Shown: positions 15,922 to 25,015, numbered from the stretch's first letter. The stretch is 64,000 nt of DNA from Clostridium_AI sp964409685 (GCA_964409685.1 CAYPEJ010000004.1:1-64000); one strand, 5' to 3'. Notes: a model not told the origin generated them from the letters alone. Translations and numbers: made by a program.

Positions 15922-16971
15922 CTAAAGCTGGGAGGAATATGCTTTAAATGCCGTAGGAATTGCACAATCACGAGCAATTTCTTCTTTAGAATACCATTGT
16001 AGGTCTTCAAAAAGTTCAGAATCTTTCGAAGGTAAAATAACCCGATAACCTATCATATGCCATTCAATATGACTAAATATATGCTTTCCTTCACCAAGCA
16101 ACTCTAATGAATAATCTTCTATATTTTCTTTTTTTAGTAATTCCTCCAATTTCGGAATGGATAATGATTTATCTATATTAGGAAATTCCCATAAACCAGC
16201 TAAAAGTCCCTTATCTGGACGCTTATGCAATGCGTATTCGCCGTTACAGTAAAATAAAATCACTGTCTTTTCTTGAATCTTTCGTCCCTTTTTTGAGGAC
16301 TTTACAGGAAGTTCATCCGTTAGATTTTCTTTGTAAGCTTTACATTTCTCATTTAGTGGGCACTGTACACATAGTGGTTTACCGTTGGGAATGCAGATAG
16401 TAGCCCCAAGATCCATAAGTGCTTGATTCAAATCACCAGAACGTGTCTTAGGCATTATTTTCAACATATCTTCTTCTAATTCTTTTTTCACTTTTGGAAG
16501 CATGATATCATCATAAGAACCAGTTAGACGTTTTGTAACCCTTAGTACATTTCCATCTACTGCAGGTACAGGTAGTTGATAAGCAATGGAACAAATCGCA
16601 CCAGCAGTATAAGTACCGATTCCAGATAGGCTTAGTAGTGCTTTATAATCACGAGGGAGTTCACCGTTATATTGCTCTACAACGGTAATGGCTGCTTTTT
16701 GCATATTTCGTACACGGTTATAGTAGCCAAGTCCCTCCCATAGTTTTAGTAATTCATCTTCTTTTGCATTTGCTAAATCTTGTATCGTAGGGAGAGCTTC
16801 GATAAATCGAGCAAAGTACCCTTTTACGGCTTCTACACGAGTTTGCTGTAACATAATTTCAGAAACCCAAGTGTAATACGGATTGGACTGGTTTCGCCAA
16901 GGAAGTTCCCTTGCATTGACATCGTACCAGTCAAGTAAATCATTTATCATAAAACTATAATCAGTGCTCAT
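15922..16971 (-). CDS. mutY: A/G-specific adenine DNA glycosylase
   Basis: Removes adenine mispaired with 8-oxoguanine. The 349-residue protein has the helix-hairpin-helix glycosylase domain with ELPWR, the catalytic glutamate in SEIMLQQTRVEAV and the aspartate in PAVDGNVLRV. A four-cysteine iron-sulfur cluster loop follows (CIPNGKPLCVQCPLNEKC). The NUDIX-like 8-oxoG recognition domain is at about residues 225-349. It is the only strongly supported gene on the minus strand between 15.9 and 17.1 kb and is divergent from the sulfhydrylase gene. The start has GAGGT a few bases upstream. Confidence 0.95.
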   Translation of the reverse strand: MSTDYSFMINDLLDWYDVNARELPWRNQSNPYYTWVSEIMLQQTRVEAVKGYFARFIEALPTIQDLANAKEDELLKLWEGLGYYNRVRNMQKAAITVVEQYNGELPRDYKALLSLSGIGTYTAGAICSIAYQLPVPAVDGNVLRVTKRLTGSYDDIMLPKVKKELEEDMLKIMPKTRSGDLNQALMDLGATICIPNGKPLCVQCPLNEKCKAYKENLTDELPVKSSKKGRKIQEKTVILFYCNGEYALHKRPDKGLLAGLWEFPNIDKSLSIPKLEELLKKENIEDYSLELLGEGKHIFSHIEWHMIGYRVILPSKDSELFEDLQWYSKEEIARDCAIPTAFKAYSSQL

Positions 16972-17074
16972 AGATACCTCATTTCATTTATGCCATAATA
17001 AAAGTTTGCAAAGCACTATTTTACTCTATTTTTTTACACATAACAAGATAAAAAATAAGGAATATGGTCGTCAC

Positions 17075-17103
17075 TTGCATTGTGTAGGAACTTTTGCTAT
17101 TAT
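17075..17103 (+). promoter_or_regulatory. Probable promoter of the O-acetylhomoserine sulfhydrylase gene
   Basis: TTGCAT and TATTAT are 17 bases apart, and a TGCTATTATAAT segment gives an extended -10 character. No S-box or T-box structure fits in the remaining 50-base leader. Confidence 0.5.
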
Positions 17104-17154
17104 AATGATGATTGAATAAAAAATATTTACAATTAGAAGATTGGGAGGGCTACC

Positions 17155-18438
17155 ATGTCGGAACGTAGAATTGGTACCAAATGTGTACAAGGTATTTATA
17201 ATCCTAAAAAAGGCGAATCTAGAGTGATTCCAATTGTACAAAGTACAACATTTAAGTACGAGACAAGTGACCAAATGGGACGATTATTTGATCTCGAAGA
17301 TAGCGGATACTTTTACTCAAGATTGCAAAATCCAACAAACGATCTTGTGGCAGGCAAGATTGCAGATTTAGAAGGTGGTATTGCAGCGATGCTTACATCT
17401 TCTGGACAAGCAGCAAATTTTTATGCGGTGTTCAATATATGTGAAGCAGGGGATCATTTTGTATGCTCATCGGCTTTATATGGAGGAACATTTAATTTAT
17501 TTGGTGTAACAATGAAGAAATTAGGAATTGATTGTACATTTGTGGATCCAGATGCAACTGCAGAAGAGATTGAAAAGGCATTTCAACCAAATACAAAATG
17601 TGTATTTGCAGAAACAATTTCAAATCCATCTTTAGTGGTACTAGATATTGAGAAGTTTGCAACATTAGCACATAATCATGGTGTGCCATTAATTCTAGAT
17701 AATACATTTGCAACGCCAGTGAATTGTCAACCATTTAAATGGGGCGCAGATATCGTAACACATTCCACAACAAAATATATGGATGGACATGCTATGTCAT
17801 TAGGCGGTTGTATCGTAGATAGCGGTAATTTTGATTGGATGGCACATAAAGAAAAATTCCCTGGTTTAACACAACCAGATGATTCTTATCATGGTATCGT
17901 TTATGCTGAAAAATTCGGCAAGATGGCATACATACAAAAAGCAACAGCACAACTCATGAGGGACTTAGGTTCTATGCAGTCTCCACAAAATGCATTTTTA
18001 CTAAATGTAGGTTTGGAAACGTTACACTTGAGAGTACCACGTCACTGTGAAAATGCTCTAAAGGTTGCAGAATACTTAGAAAACAACGACAAGATTGCAT
18101 GGGTAAAATATGCTGGTCTTCCAAATGACAAGCACCATGCAGTAGCAGAAAAATATTGTCCAAATGGTACATGTGGAGTTCTTTGCTTTGGGTTAAAAGG
18201 TGGTAGAGAAGAAAGTATTACCTTTATGGATAATTTGAAATTAGCTGCTATCGTAACTCATGTTGCAGATGCGCGTACTTGTGTATTGCATCCAGCTAGT
18301 CATACCCATAGACAAATGACAGAGGAACAATTACTAGAAGCAGGGGTTCAACCAGACTTAATACGTTTCTCGGTAGGAATTGAAAATGTGGAAGATATTA
18401 TAGAAGATATCGAGCAAGCGTTACAAGCAATAAAATAA
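17155..18438 (+). CDS. metY: O-acetylhomoserine sulfhydrylase (PLP-dependent)
   Basis: Makes homocysteine (or methionine) from O-acetylhomoserine and sulfide, feeding the methionine synthases encoded 8-12 kb upstream. The 427-residue length and the segments YSRLQNPT, MLTSSGQAANF, ISNPSLVVLDIE and LDNTFATP are those of the Cys/Met metabolism PLP family. The PLP lysine is in HSTTKYMDGHA (about residue 207). The long form with the insertion around residues 230-280 and the C-terminal THRQMTEEQLLEAGV favours the MetY class over cystathionine synthases. The gene has its own promoter and a GGGAGGG ribosome-binding site. Exact sulfur donor use is inferred from family. Confidence 0.92.
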   Translation: MSERRIGTKCVQGIYNPKKGESRVIPIVQSTTFKYETSDQMGRLFDLEDSGYFYSRLQNPTNDLVAGKIADLEGGIAAMLTSSGQAANFYAVFNICEAGDHFVCSSALYGGTFNLFGVTMKKLGIDCTFVDPDATAEEIEKAFQPNTKCVFAETISNPSLVVLDIEKFATLAHNHGVPLILDNTFATPVNCQPFKWGADIVTHSTTKYMDGHAMSLGGCIVDSGNFDWMAHKEKFPGLTQPDDSYHGIVYAEKFGKMAYIQKATAQLMRDLGSMQSPQNAFLLNVGLETLHLRVPRHCENALKVAEYLENNDKIAWVKYAGLPNDKHHAVAEKYCPNGTCGVLCFGLKGGREESITFMDNLKLAAIVTHVADARTCVLHPASHTHRQMTEEQLLEAGVQPDLIRFSVGIENVEDIIEDIEQALQAIK

Positions 18439-18468
18439 ATTTACAAATACAGAAAAGAATCATTCATA

Positions 18469-18520
18469 GGTGGTCTTGAACCCATATATGCAAAAATAGG
18501 CATTGGTTTCAAGACCGACC
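18469..18520. repeat. Inverted repeat between metY and the agr-like locus
   Basis: GGTGGTCTTGAAccc and ggTTTCAAGACCGACC form a stem of about 14 pairs with a 20-base loop and no T run. It may be a weak terminator for metY or a protein-binding palindrome. The arms are clearly GC-richer than the DNA around them. Confidence 0.55.
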
Positions 18521-18598
18521 AAATTAAAACGAGTATATATTTAATTTGTGATAGAATTAACAAGAGTTTATTCAAATATATCAAAAATGAGAGATATT

Positions 18599-18739
18599 GA
18601 GCAAATATATTGTTAAAATTGTCAATGAAAGAATGACAATATTTGGAGATAGACTAGGACTTTCATAGATAGTATACGAATTTGACAAATTTATAACATT
18701 ATATTGTTTTATTTATAAGCAGAGCAAATATATTTGTTA
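18599..18739 (+). repeat. Pair of direct repeats upstream of the agr-like genes
   Basis: GAGCAAATATAT occurs at 18599-18610 and 18722-18733, each followed by TGTTA (with one extra T in the second copy). Between them, ATTGTCA and TGACAAT form a seven-base inverted repeat at 18618-18640. The whole 412-base stretch between metY and the response regulator carries no gene. The repeats could be binding sites for the LytTR regulator encoded just downstream; this is inference. Confidence 0.5.
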
Positions 18740-18774
18740 TTTATCATAAAAAATATAAAAAAGTATAAAAAAAA

Positions 18775-18804
18775 TTAACCATTTTTAATAATTTGTGGTA
18801 TAAT
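18775..18804 (+). promoter_or_regulatory. Promoter of the agr-like locus
   Basis: A perfect TATAAT is preceded 18 bases upstream by a poor -35 (TTAACC), as expected for a promoter that needs an activator. Transcription would start near 18811. Confidence 0.55.
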
Positions 18805-18850
18805 ATACCTATAGACGATGATTAACTTTTCTAGCGAAATGGGTGGTGTC

Positions 18851-19585
18851 GTGTTACGTATAGCAATATGCGATGATGAAGAAATTTTGTGTTCACAGTT
18901 GGAAGAAATGCTTCTTAAGATTGCAAGAGAGAACGGAGAACAGTTAGACATAGATGTATTTTTTTCAGGTGAAGAATTATATAAATATTTAAACCAAGAA
19001 GTACAGTATGACATTATATTTTTAGACATAGAGTTAGACGTGATGAGTGGGGTTGAAGTTGGTTACAAGATTAGGAATGAACTACAGAATGATATGACTC
19101 AGATAGTATATATTTCGGGGAATGAGAGTTATGCAATGGAATTATTCCAGATTAGACCGCTTAATTTTTTAATTAAACCTGTTTCATATGAGAGGATTGT
19201 TACAGTGTTTAATACAGCGCTTAGGATAGTGAATAAGGGGAACCAATATTATGAGTACCAATTTAAGCATGCATCTTATAAGGTTCCTATAAAAGATATA
19301 TTATATTTTGAGAGTGAGAATAGGAAGATAAACATAATAACAAAAGATGATACACGTACATTTTATGGTACGTTGGACGATGTTTTTGAAAAGGTGAAGC
19401 AATATAACTTTTTGGACATACATAAATCATATCTTGTAAATTATAATTACATTGTTAAGTTTGAGTATCGACAGGTAACGTTAACAAATGGTAGGGTTCT
19501 TCCGATTAGTCAGATGAATAGGAAGCGTATAAGGGCATTGCAGTTGGAGATAGAGAAGGATGGTGTCTCAAATGCCACTGAGTAG
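18851..19585 (+). CDS. LytTR-family response regulator (AgrA-like)
   Basis: A two-component regulator with a receiver domain (about residues 1-120) and a LytTR DNA-binding domain (about 140-235). The receiver starts RIAICDDEE, has the phosphorylated aspartate in FLDIELD (about residue 59) and the lysine in FLIKPVSYERI. The DNA-binding part contains YFESENRKI and FLDIHKSYLVNYNYI, typical of AgrA/VirR. I chose the GTG start because it gives the family N-terminus and is preceded by GGGTGG; an ATG at 18818 would be nearly leaderless after the TATAAT box. The 3' end overlaps the kinase gene. The linked AgrC-like kinase and AgrD-like peptide suggest that it answers a peptide signal. Confidence 0.9.
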   Translation: MLRIAICDDEEILCSQLEEMLLKIARENGEQLDIDVFFSGEELYKYLNQEVQYDIIFLDIELDVMSGVEVGYKIRNELQNDMTQIVYISGNESYAMELFQIRPLNFLIKPVSYERIVTVFNTALRIVNKGNQYYEYQFKHASYKVPIKDILYFESENRKINIITKDDTRTFYGTLDDVFEKVKQYNFLDIHKSYLVNYNYIVKFEYRQVTLTNGRVLPISQMNRKRIRALQLEIEKDGVSNATE

Positions 19586-20855
19586 ATATCAATGCATGAG
19601 CTTGGTAGCCAATGTCATGTATGTGTATACCATATATAAGTACTTAAAAGTATTTTTTGATGGTAGACGTACAAAAGCAATTGTAGAATTATTATCATAT
19701 TTCGCATTTTATTGTTGTTTAGCAATTGTGATGATATTTTTCAATAGACCAATTATTAATTTAATATTTTCTTGTATATCCTACTATTTATTGTCATTCA
19801 ATTATAGTGGTAGTTTAAAAAGCCGTATAATGGCAGTTTTGTCAATGTATATTACGATACTTTGTACGGAGTTAATTGTTTCGATCTTATGTGGATATTT
19901 CAACATTAATGAATTATATGGACAGAATGAATTTTCATCCATAGCTGGTTTATTTGCTTGTCGAATATTATGTTTTATTATTGTATTAGTATTTGAAAAT
20001 TATCAACATATAAAGAAAGGTGTTGAAATTCCGAATAGCAGTTGGATTACGCTGTTATTTATTCCAATGGGATCTTTTTATATTATATTCAATATCATAT
20101 TAATTAGTGCGGAGCGTATTTATGCGGTTGCAATTAGTTTGGTAGTGTTATTGGGAATTAATATTGTTACATTCCATTTATATGGTGCAATGAATGAGTT
20201 TTACGAAAGTAAGATACAACGTCTTTTGTTACAACAACAAAATGAGAATTACTTAAAGCAAATGGAAGCAATGAATAATTCGTATGAAAGTGTTCGCTCA
20301 GTACGACATGATATAAAAAATCATTTAATAGCGGTAGAAACCTATGTAAAACAAGACAAAAAGGAAAGTGCACTTCAATATATTCATAAAATAATTGATG
20401 CATCTTATGGGGATAAATCATTTATATCAACAGGTAATATTGAAATTGATAGTATTTTGAATTATAAGCTAGAAATAGCACGTTCTAAAAGTATTGAGGT
20501 TGATCTAGACATTAAGATTCCAACAAAGCTTAATATTGATACATTAGATATTGTGGGAATATTAGGAAATCTAGTTGATAATGCAATTAATGCATGTTTA
20601 AAATTAGAGGAGGGTAGAAAAATTTCACTATGTTTAAAGTACAGTAAAAGTTTATTTTTTATTACTGTAAAAAATACGTTTAATGGAAAAGTGGTATATG
20701 TAGATAATAAAATTGCTACTACCCATAAAGATAAAGGGAAACATGGTATAGGACTAAACAATGTGAATTCTATAGTGAAGAAATATGATGGAACTATGGA
20801 GATTATGCACGAAGATAAGATATTTGTAGTTAATATTTTGATGTATTTAAACTAG
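19572..20855 (+). CDS. AgrC-like sensor histidine kinase (GHKL)
   Basis: A membrane sensor of about 427 residues. The N-terminal 200 residues contain about six hydrophobic helices, the layout of AgrC receptors for cyclic peptides. A dimerisation helix carries the phospho-accepting histidine in RHDIKNHLIAVE (about residue 246). The GHKL ATPase domain follows, with the N box in NLVDNAINACLKLEEG and the G box in KHGIGLNNVNSIVKKYDG. It overlaps the regulator gene by 14 bases. An ATG 12 bases further upstream is also possible but lies too close to the AGAAGG site. The AgrD-like peptide gene follows 68 bases later. Confidence 0.9.
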   Translation: MPLSRYQCMSLVANVMYVYTIYKYLKVFFDGRRTKAIVELLSYFAFYCCLAIVMIFFNRPIINLIFSCISYYLLSFNYSGSLKSRIMAVLSMYITILCTELIVSILCGYFNINELYGQNEFSSIAGLFACRILCFIIVLVFENYQHIKKGVEIPNSSWITLLFIPMGSFYIIFNIILISAERIYAVAISLVVLLGINIVTFHLYGAMNEFYESKIQRLLLQQQNENYLKQMEAMNNSYESVRSVRHDIKNHLIAVETYVKQDKKESALQYIHKIIDASYGDKSFISTGNIEIDSILNYKLEIARSKSIEVDLDIKIPTKLNIDTLDIVGILGNLVDNAINACLKLEEGRKISLCLKYSKSLFFITVKNTFNGKVVYVDNKIATTHKDKGKHGIGLNNVNSIVKKYDGTMEIMHEDKIFVVNILMYLN

Positions 20856-20923
20856 AGAAATATTAAAAGGTACTTGGGGTAAAAATGTAAAGTTATTGTG
20901 CATATTTTGAGGAGGTAATTATT

Positions 20924-21064
20924 ATGAAAAGTATTATTAAAAAATTTGAAGTTAGTATGGGGAAAACTGCTTATCAAGTGACTAAGAAAAATGTTAATTC
21001 TGCATGTGCTTTTGTAATGCATCAACCTAAATTACCAGAATCAGCTATGAAATTACGTAAGTAA
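20924..21064 (+). CDS. agrD: AgrD-like cyclic thiolactone autoinducer precursor peptide
   Basis: A 46-residue open frame with a very strong TGAGGAGGT ribosome-binding site. It has a short amphipathic basic leader (starting MKSIIKKFEV), a core NSACAFVM and a tail HQPKLPES followed by charged residues. This matches AgrD: in S. aureus the core is YSTCDFIM with a five-residue thiolactone ring, and clostridial AgrD peptides carry the HQPxxP tail. The predicted ring here is C-A-F-V-M. It lies directly after the AgrC-like kinase and before a terminator. No AgrB processing protease is encoded beside it or elsewhere in the window. The exact mature peptide is inferred. Confidence 0.88.
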   Translation: MKSIIKKFEVSMGKTAYQVTKKNVNSACAFVMHQPKLPESAMKLRK

Positions 21065-21106
21065 TATGGAGAGCATTTAGTAACAGTATGGAAATAGTAA
21101 ATTGAT

Positions 21107-21158
21107 GATATCCAGTTATGGTTTTAGTGAACAAAAAATCATAACTGGATATTTTTCT
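21107..21158 (+). terminator. Terminator after the agrD-like gene
   Basis: GATATCCAGTTATG and CATAACTGGATAT form a 13-base perfect stem followed by TTTTTC. It closes the three-gene agr-like operon, which confirms that no agrB follows in the same transcript. Confidence 0.88.
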
Positions 21159-21224
21159 TTGTTCTAAGACGTTTATGTGATATACTAAAATATATGAGTA
21201 CATAATGTAGTTAGGAGTATAACC

Positions 21225-21974
21225 ATGAGTGTAATTACGATTAGAGAACAAAAAATTGGTGCAGGAAAGCCGAAGATATGTATACCGATTACTGGAAAAA
21301 CATCAGAGGAGATTATCGAACAAGCAAACAAAATAGTAAAGACAGAAGCGGAATTAGTTGAATGGCGAGTAGACTATGCAGACTTTGTGTTTGATTTTGT
21401 AGAGGTTAAACGTGTGATTTCAGAATTAAGAACTATTTTGGAAAATAAAATATTGCTTTTTACATTTCGAACAAAAAAAGAAGGTGGGGAAAAAGAGATA
21501 TCTACGCTTAAGTATTTTGAATTGAACACAATGGTGGCTCAGACAAAAATGGCAGATATCATTGATATAGAATTATTTTCGGGAGAAAATGAAGTAAAAG
21601 AGTGCATACATCAGATACACTTGTGTGGTGGGTATGCAATCTTATCCAATCATGATTTTCAAAAAACACCAGATGAACAAGAGATTATAAGTCGCCTGTG
21701 TAAGATGGAACAACTTGGGGCAGACATTGTAAAGATTGCGGTGATGCCTATAGAGCCAGAAGATGTATTGACTTTATTATCGGCTACTTGCAAAGTGAAT
21801 AAGAAAATTAGTAAGCCAGTGGTTACAATGTCGATGTCCAAAATGGGTGTAATTAGTAGATTAACTGGAGGTGTCTTTGGTTCTGCTATTACATTCGGAA
21901 CAGTGGAACATGCATCCGCACCAGGACAGATTCCGATAAAAGAACTTCAATCTTATCTAGATTTTTTTGCGTGA
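21225..21974 (+). CDS. aroD: 3-dehydroquinate dehydratase, type I
   Basis: Dehydrates 3-dehydroquinate to 3-dehydroshikimate in the shikimate pathway, using a Schiff-base lysine. The 249-residue TIM barrel has EWRVDYAD, FTFRTKKEGG, the histidine in SNHDFQKTP, the Schiff-base lysine in VKIAVMP, and the C-terminal GSAITFGTVEHASAPGQI. All active-site positions appear intact. It is a lone gene between the agr-like terminator and a convergent flavin reductase, with no other shikimate gene in the window. Confidence 0.95.
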   Translation: MSVITIREQKIGAGKPKICIPITGKTSEEIIEQANKIVKTEAELVEWRVDYADFVFDFVEVKRVISELRTILENKILLFTFRTKKEGGEKEISTLKYFELNTMVAQTKMADIIDIELFSGENEVKECIHQIHLCGGYAILSNHDFQKTPDEQEIISRLCKMEQLGADIVKIAVMPIEPEDVLTLLSATCKVNKKISKPVVTMSMSKMGVISRLTGGVFGSAITFGTVEHASAPGQIPIKELQSYLDFFA

Positions 21975-21990
21975 AAAGTATAAATAAAAT

Positions 21991-22025
21991 ACCAATGGGG
22001 TCCTTTTGAGGAGGAGTCCATTGGT
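21991..22025 (-). terminator. Terminator of the flavin reductase gene
   Basis: ACCAATGG and CCATTGGT form a stem between two converging genes. The T-rich tract follows in the minus-strand direction, so it mainly serves the flavin reductase; for aroD it would be followed by an A run and work poorly. Confidence 0.6.
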
Positions 22026-22051
22026 AAAAAATAATGTTACAGCAGTCATTC

Positions 22052-22561
22052 TTATTCTGGAATGTAAGCACCCTTAATTTCTGCAATGTAAATAGTATGA
22101 AGGTCATTATCACCATACCATTTATCGAGAATGGATTTGTCAATAAAGGAATCCGCAGCAAGAGGTTGTGCGTAAAGTTTGTTGCATATTAGTACTAATT
22201 TCCCTTCGTCAAAATATGGTGTCTCATCGGCTTCTAACACATGGAATCCTGTCTTTTGAATCTTATCCTCATCACGTCCAGATACAGATCCAAAGTAACC
22301 TAATTCCTTTTTGTATTCATCGCTGAAAAATGTTAATGAGAATTGCCCAGCAGCATCTACAAATTCTTTTGTGTAACGAGATTCTCGAATGACAACAAAG
22401 GCAACTGGTTTTCCCCACATAATACCTAAGCCACCCCAAGAAGCAGTCATTGCATTCGCCTTATCCTCTTTTTTTGCAGCTACAAGCATCCAGTCAGAAC
22501 CGATTAATTGAAATGTATTTTCATTTAATTCAGTGCATGGTATGGAATTCCATTTTTTCAT
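22052..22561 (-). CDS. Flavin reductase family protein (FMN-binding split barrel)
   Basis: A 169-residue protein of the flavin reductase-like family. It has the typical ANAMTASWGGLGIMWGKPVAFVVIRESRYT strand region (about 35-65) that binds FMN, followed by QFSLTFF. In anaerobes such proteins may pass electrons or act in oxygen or metal defence; the partner is unknown. It is read away from feoAB, with a 172-base shared upstream region containing the AT palindrome AATATTATATAATATT; I see no clear Fur box there. The start has AAAGGAG eight bases upstream. Confidence 0.85.
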   Translation of the reverse strand: MKKWNSIPCTELNENTFQLIGSDWMLVAAKKEDKANAMTASWGGLGIMWGKPVAFVVIRESRYTKEFVDAAGQFSLTFFSDEYKKELGYFGSVSGRDEDKIQKTGFHVLEADETPYFDEGKLVLICNKLYAQPLAADSFIDKSILDKWYGDNDLHTIYIAEIKGAYIPE

Positions 22562-22733
22562 AATTAAATCTCCTTTATAATTTTTAGTAAGTCAATCAAA
22601 AATTTGTTGCAAATTTCTCCTTTTCAACCATTAACCCATATTATATAATATTTACTGAAATTGTGAAATAGAAAAACAATAAGAATCTTTGTATATTACA
22701 AGGAAATGAAGTGTTGAAAAGAGGGGGATATCT

Positions 22734-22961
22734 TTGCTTTTAACAAGTGGAAAAATTGGTAATACTTATACAGTTCAAAAACTTGATTTAGACCAAGATA
22801 CCAAACAAAGACTACAAGCGTTAGGTATGACAAAAGGTACGAAAATAACGATACTAAATTGTAAGAAAAGTGGTAGTATTATTTTTTCAGTACGTGGTTC
22901 AAGGCTTGCAATTGGTAAGAAAATTGCAGAAGGTGTGACTGTTGAGGAGGCGAAAAAATGA
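22734..22961 (+). CDS. feoA: Ferrous iron transport protein A (SH3-like)
   Basis: A 75-residue FeoA protein that regulates or stabilises the FeoB iron channel at the inner face of the membrane. It contains the usual LDQDTKQRLQALGMTKGTKI and the C-terminal ILNCKKSGSIIFSVRGSRLAIGKKIAEGV strands. The start is TTG, supported by GAGGGGG upstream. Its stop overlaps the feoB start by four bases (ATGA), showing translational coupling. Confidence 0.92.
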   Translation: MLLTSGKIGNTYTVQKLDLDQDTKQRLQALGMTKGTKITILNCKKSGSIIFSVRGSRLAIGKKIAEGVTVEEAKK

Positions 22962-25015
22962 GCAAGGAATTGCAAGTGGGTTTTATAGGGAATCCCAATT
23001 GTGGAAAGACCACATTGTTTAATGCATACACAGGTGCAAAATTAAAGGTTGCCAATTGGCCTGGTGTTACCGTAGAAAAGAAAGAAGGAGCCATGAAATA
23101 TCATGATGAGACCTTCAAATTAGTGGATTTACCAGGTATCTATAGTTTGACTTCCTATACGATGGAAGAAAAGCTTTCTCGAGAATATATCATGGGAAAT
23201 GATGTAGACGTTATCGTAGATGTGGCAGATGCTTCTGCTTTGGAACGAAATTTATATCTGACATTGCAGCTTATTGAAATGGGAAAACCCGTTGTTCTTG
23301 CCTTAAATATGATGGATATCGTAGAAGAACGAGGAATGGAGATTGATTTACATCGACTTCCTGAAATGTTAGGAATACCAGTTATCCCAGTATCTGCGAG
23401 AAAGAGAACCGGTTTGGATATTTTAATGCATACCGTTGCACATCACAAGTCGGATGCAAGACAAGGACAGTTTGAACACCATCATAAAAATATGAATAAG
23501 AGTGGTACATATCGTACTGATCAGAAGCATGAACAGTATGCGATTGTATATGACGATGTGATTGAGAGTAAGATTGACCAACTGTCTATTTTATTGCAAG
23601 AGAAATATAAAGAGATAAAGAACAAAAGATGGGTTGCAATTAAATTATTAGAACATGATATTGAGATTATGAAAAAGTATCCTCTCGATACAAAAGGAAT
23701 CATAGATAAAAGCTATGAGACCGAGATTACCAATCAAAAATATGATTTTATTGAAGAAATTATAGAAGAGGTTGTTGTAAATAAAGCGAAAAAGGTTGCA
23801 TTTACCGATAAGGTGGACAAGATACTGACCAATGAGTATCTTGCAATTCCAGTATTTCTTGCAATTATGGCATTTGTATTTTTTATTACATTTGCGGTGG
23901 GCGATTATCTAAAAGGTGGATTTGAATGGGCTATCAATGAGATATCGTTTGCAGTCAATAGTGGTTTGGTTGCTTTTGGTGCAAGTGATATGGTCATCTC
24001 ACTAGTAGTAGATGGAATTATAGCTGGCGTTGGAGGTATCCTAACCTTCCTTCCAAATATTTTTATTTTATTTTTAGCGTTAGCTATATTAGAAGACAGT
24101 GGCTACATGTCGAGAGTTGCCTATGTAATGGATGGTATTATGGGGAAAATAGGTCTTTCAGGACGAGCATTTATTCCGATGTTATTAGGATTTGGTTGTA
24201 CAGTACCTGCGATTATGGCATCTAGAGCGTTAGAAGATAAAAGAGACCGTTTTCGAATTATTTTAGTAACACCATTTATGTCGTGTAGTGCGAGATTGCC
24301 AATATATGTTTTATTTTCGGAGATGTTCTTTGGTAAATATGCAATGGTTGCAGCATATTCCATGTATGTGATTGGTTTATTGATTGCCATTATAATTGCA
24401 TTGTTAATGAAATTATTTGGAGCAAAGAGAGAAGTAAATTCATTATTAATTGAACTACCAGAATACAAAACTCCAAATGCAAGGACAATCTTTATCTATG
24501 TATGGGATAAGGTGAAAGATTATTTAACAAAAGCAGGAACTACAATTTTCGTGGCATCCATTATTATCTGGTTTATCTTAAACTTCAATCAATTTGGAAT
24601 GGTCACAGATATTACAGATAGTTTTGGCGCCAACATTGGAAAATGGCTAGTTCCGATACTTGCACCAGCAGGACTTGGATTATGGCAGGTGGGACTTTCC
24701 TTGATATCTGGTTTATCTGCCAAAGAAGTTGTGGTATCTAGTTTTTGTGTATTGTATCAAGTTGCCAATATCAATTCACAAGAAGGTATGGCAACCTTGC
24801 AGACAGCACTTGCAGCACAAGGATTTACAGCAATCAATGCCTATGCGTTAATGTTATTTTGCCTATTGTATACACCATGTGTCGCTACACTTGGAACGAT
24901 TAAGAGAGAACTACGTTCTACCAAATGGACTATTTTTGTTGTAGCATTCCAGTTAGTAGTTGCGTGGACGATTACAACAGCATTTTACCAGATAGCAAGA
25001 CTTGTGATTGGTTAG
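22958..25015 (+). CDS. feoB: Ferrous iron transporter B (GTPase-coupled)
   Basis: Takes up Fe2+ across the membrane; this is the main route for iron in anaerobes. The 685-residue protein has an N-terminal G domain with GNPNCGKTTLF (G1), DLPGIYSL (G3) and NMMD (G4). A helical guanine-dissociation-inhibitor region and linker follow (about 165-285). The C-terminal half holds Gate motifs, including GFGCTVPAIMASRALEDKRDR and LLYTPCVATLGTIKRE, within about eight to ten membrane helices. It is coupled to feoA and no feoC is seen. The next gene follows 81 bases later. Confidence 0.96.
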   Translation: MSKELQVGFIGNPNCGKTTLFNAYTGAKLKVANWPGVTVEKKEGAMKYHDETFKLVDLPGIYSLTSYTMEEKLSREYIMGNDVDVIVDVADASALERNLYLTLQLIEMGKPVVLALNMMDIVEERGMEIDLHRLPEMLGIPVIPVSARKRTGLDILMHTVAHHKSDARQGQFEHHHKNMNKSGTYRTDQKHEQYAIVYDDVIESKIDQLSILLQEKYKEIKNKRWVAIKLLEHDIEIMKKYPLDTKGIIDKSYETEITNQKYDFIEEIIEEVVVNKAKKVAFTDKVDKILTNEYLAIPVFLAIMAFVFFITFAVGDYLKGGFEWAINEISFAVNSGLVAFGASDMVISLVVDGIIAGVGGILTFLPNIFILFLALAILEDSGYMSRVAYVMDGIMGKIGLSGRAFIPMLLGFGCTVPAIMASRALEDKRDRFRIILVTPFMSCSARLPIYVLFSEMFFGKYAMVAAYSMYVIGLLIAIIIALLMKLFGAKREVNSLLIELPEYKTPNARTIFIYVWDKVKDYLTKAGTTIFVASIIIWFILNFNQFGMVTDITDSFGANIGKWLVPILAPAGLGLWQVGLSLISGLSAKEVVVSSFCVLYQVANINSQEGMATLQTALAAQGFTAINAYALMLFCLLYTPCVATLGTIKRELRSTKWTIFVVAFQLVVAWTITTAFYQIARLVIG

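Noticed and set aside
18439..21224. Hidden agrB gene near the agr-like locus
   Set aside because: The intergenic stretches on both sides are too short or too AT-rich, and no frame encodes a 200-residue membrane protein with AgrB-like His and Cys residues.
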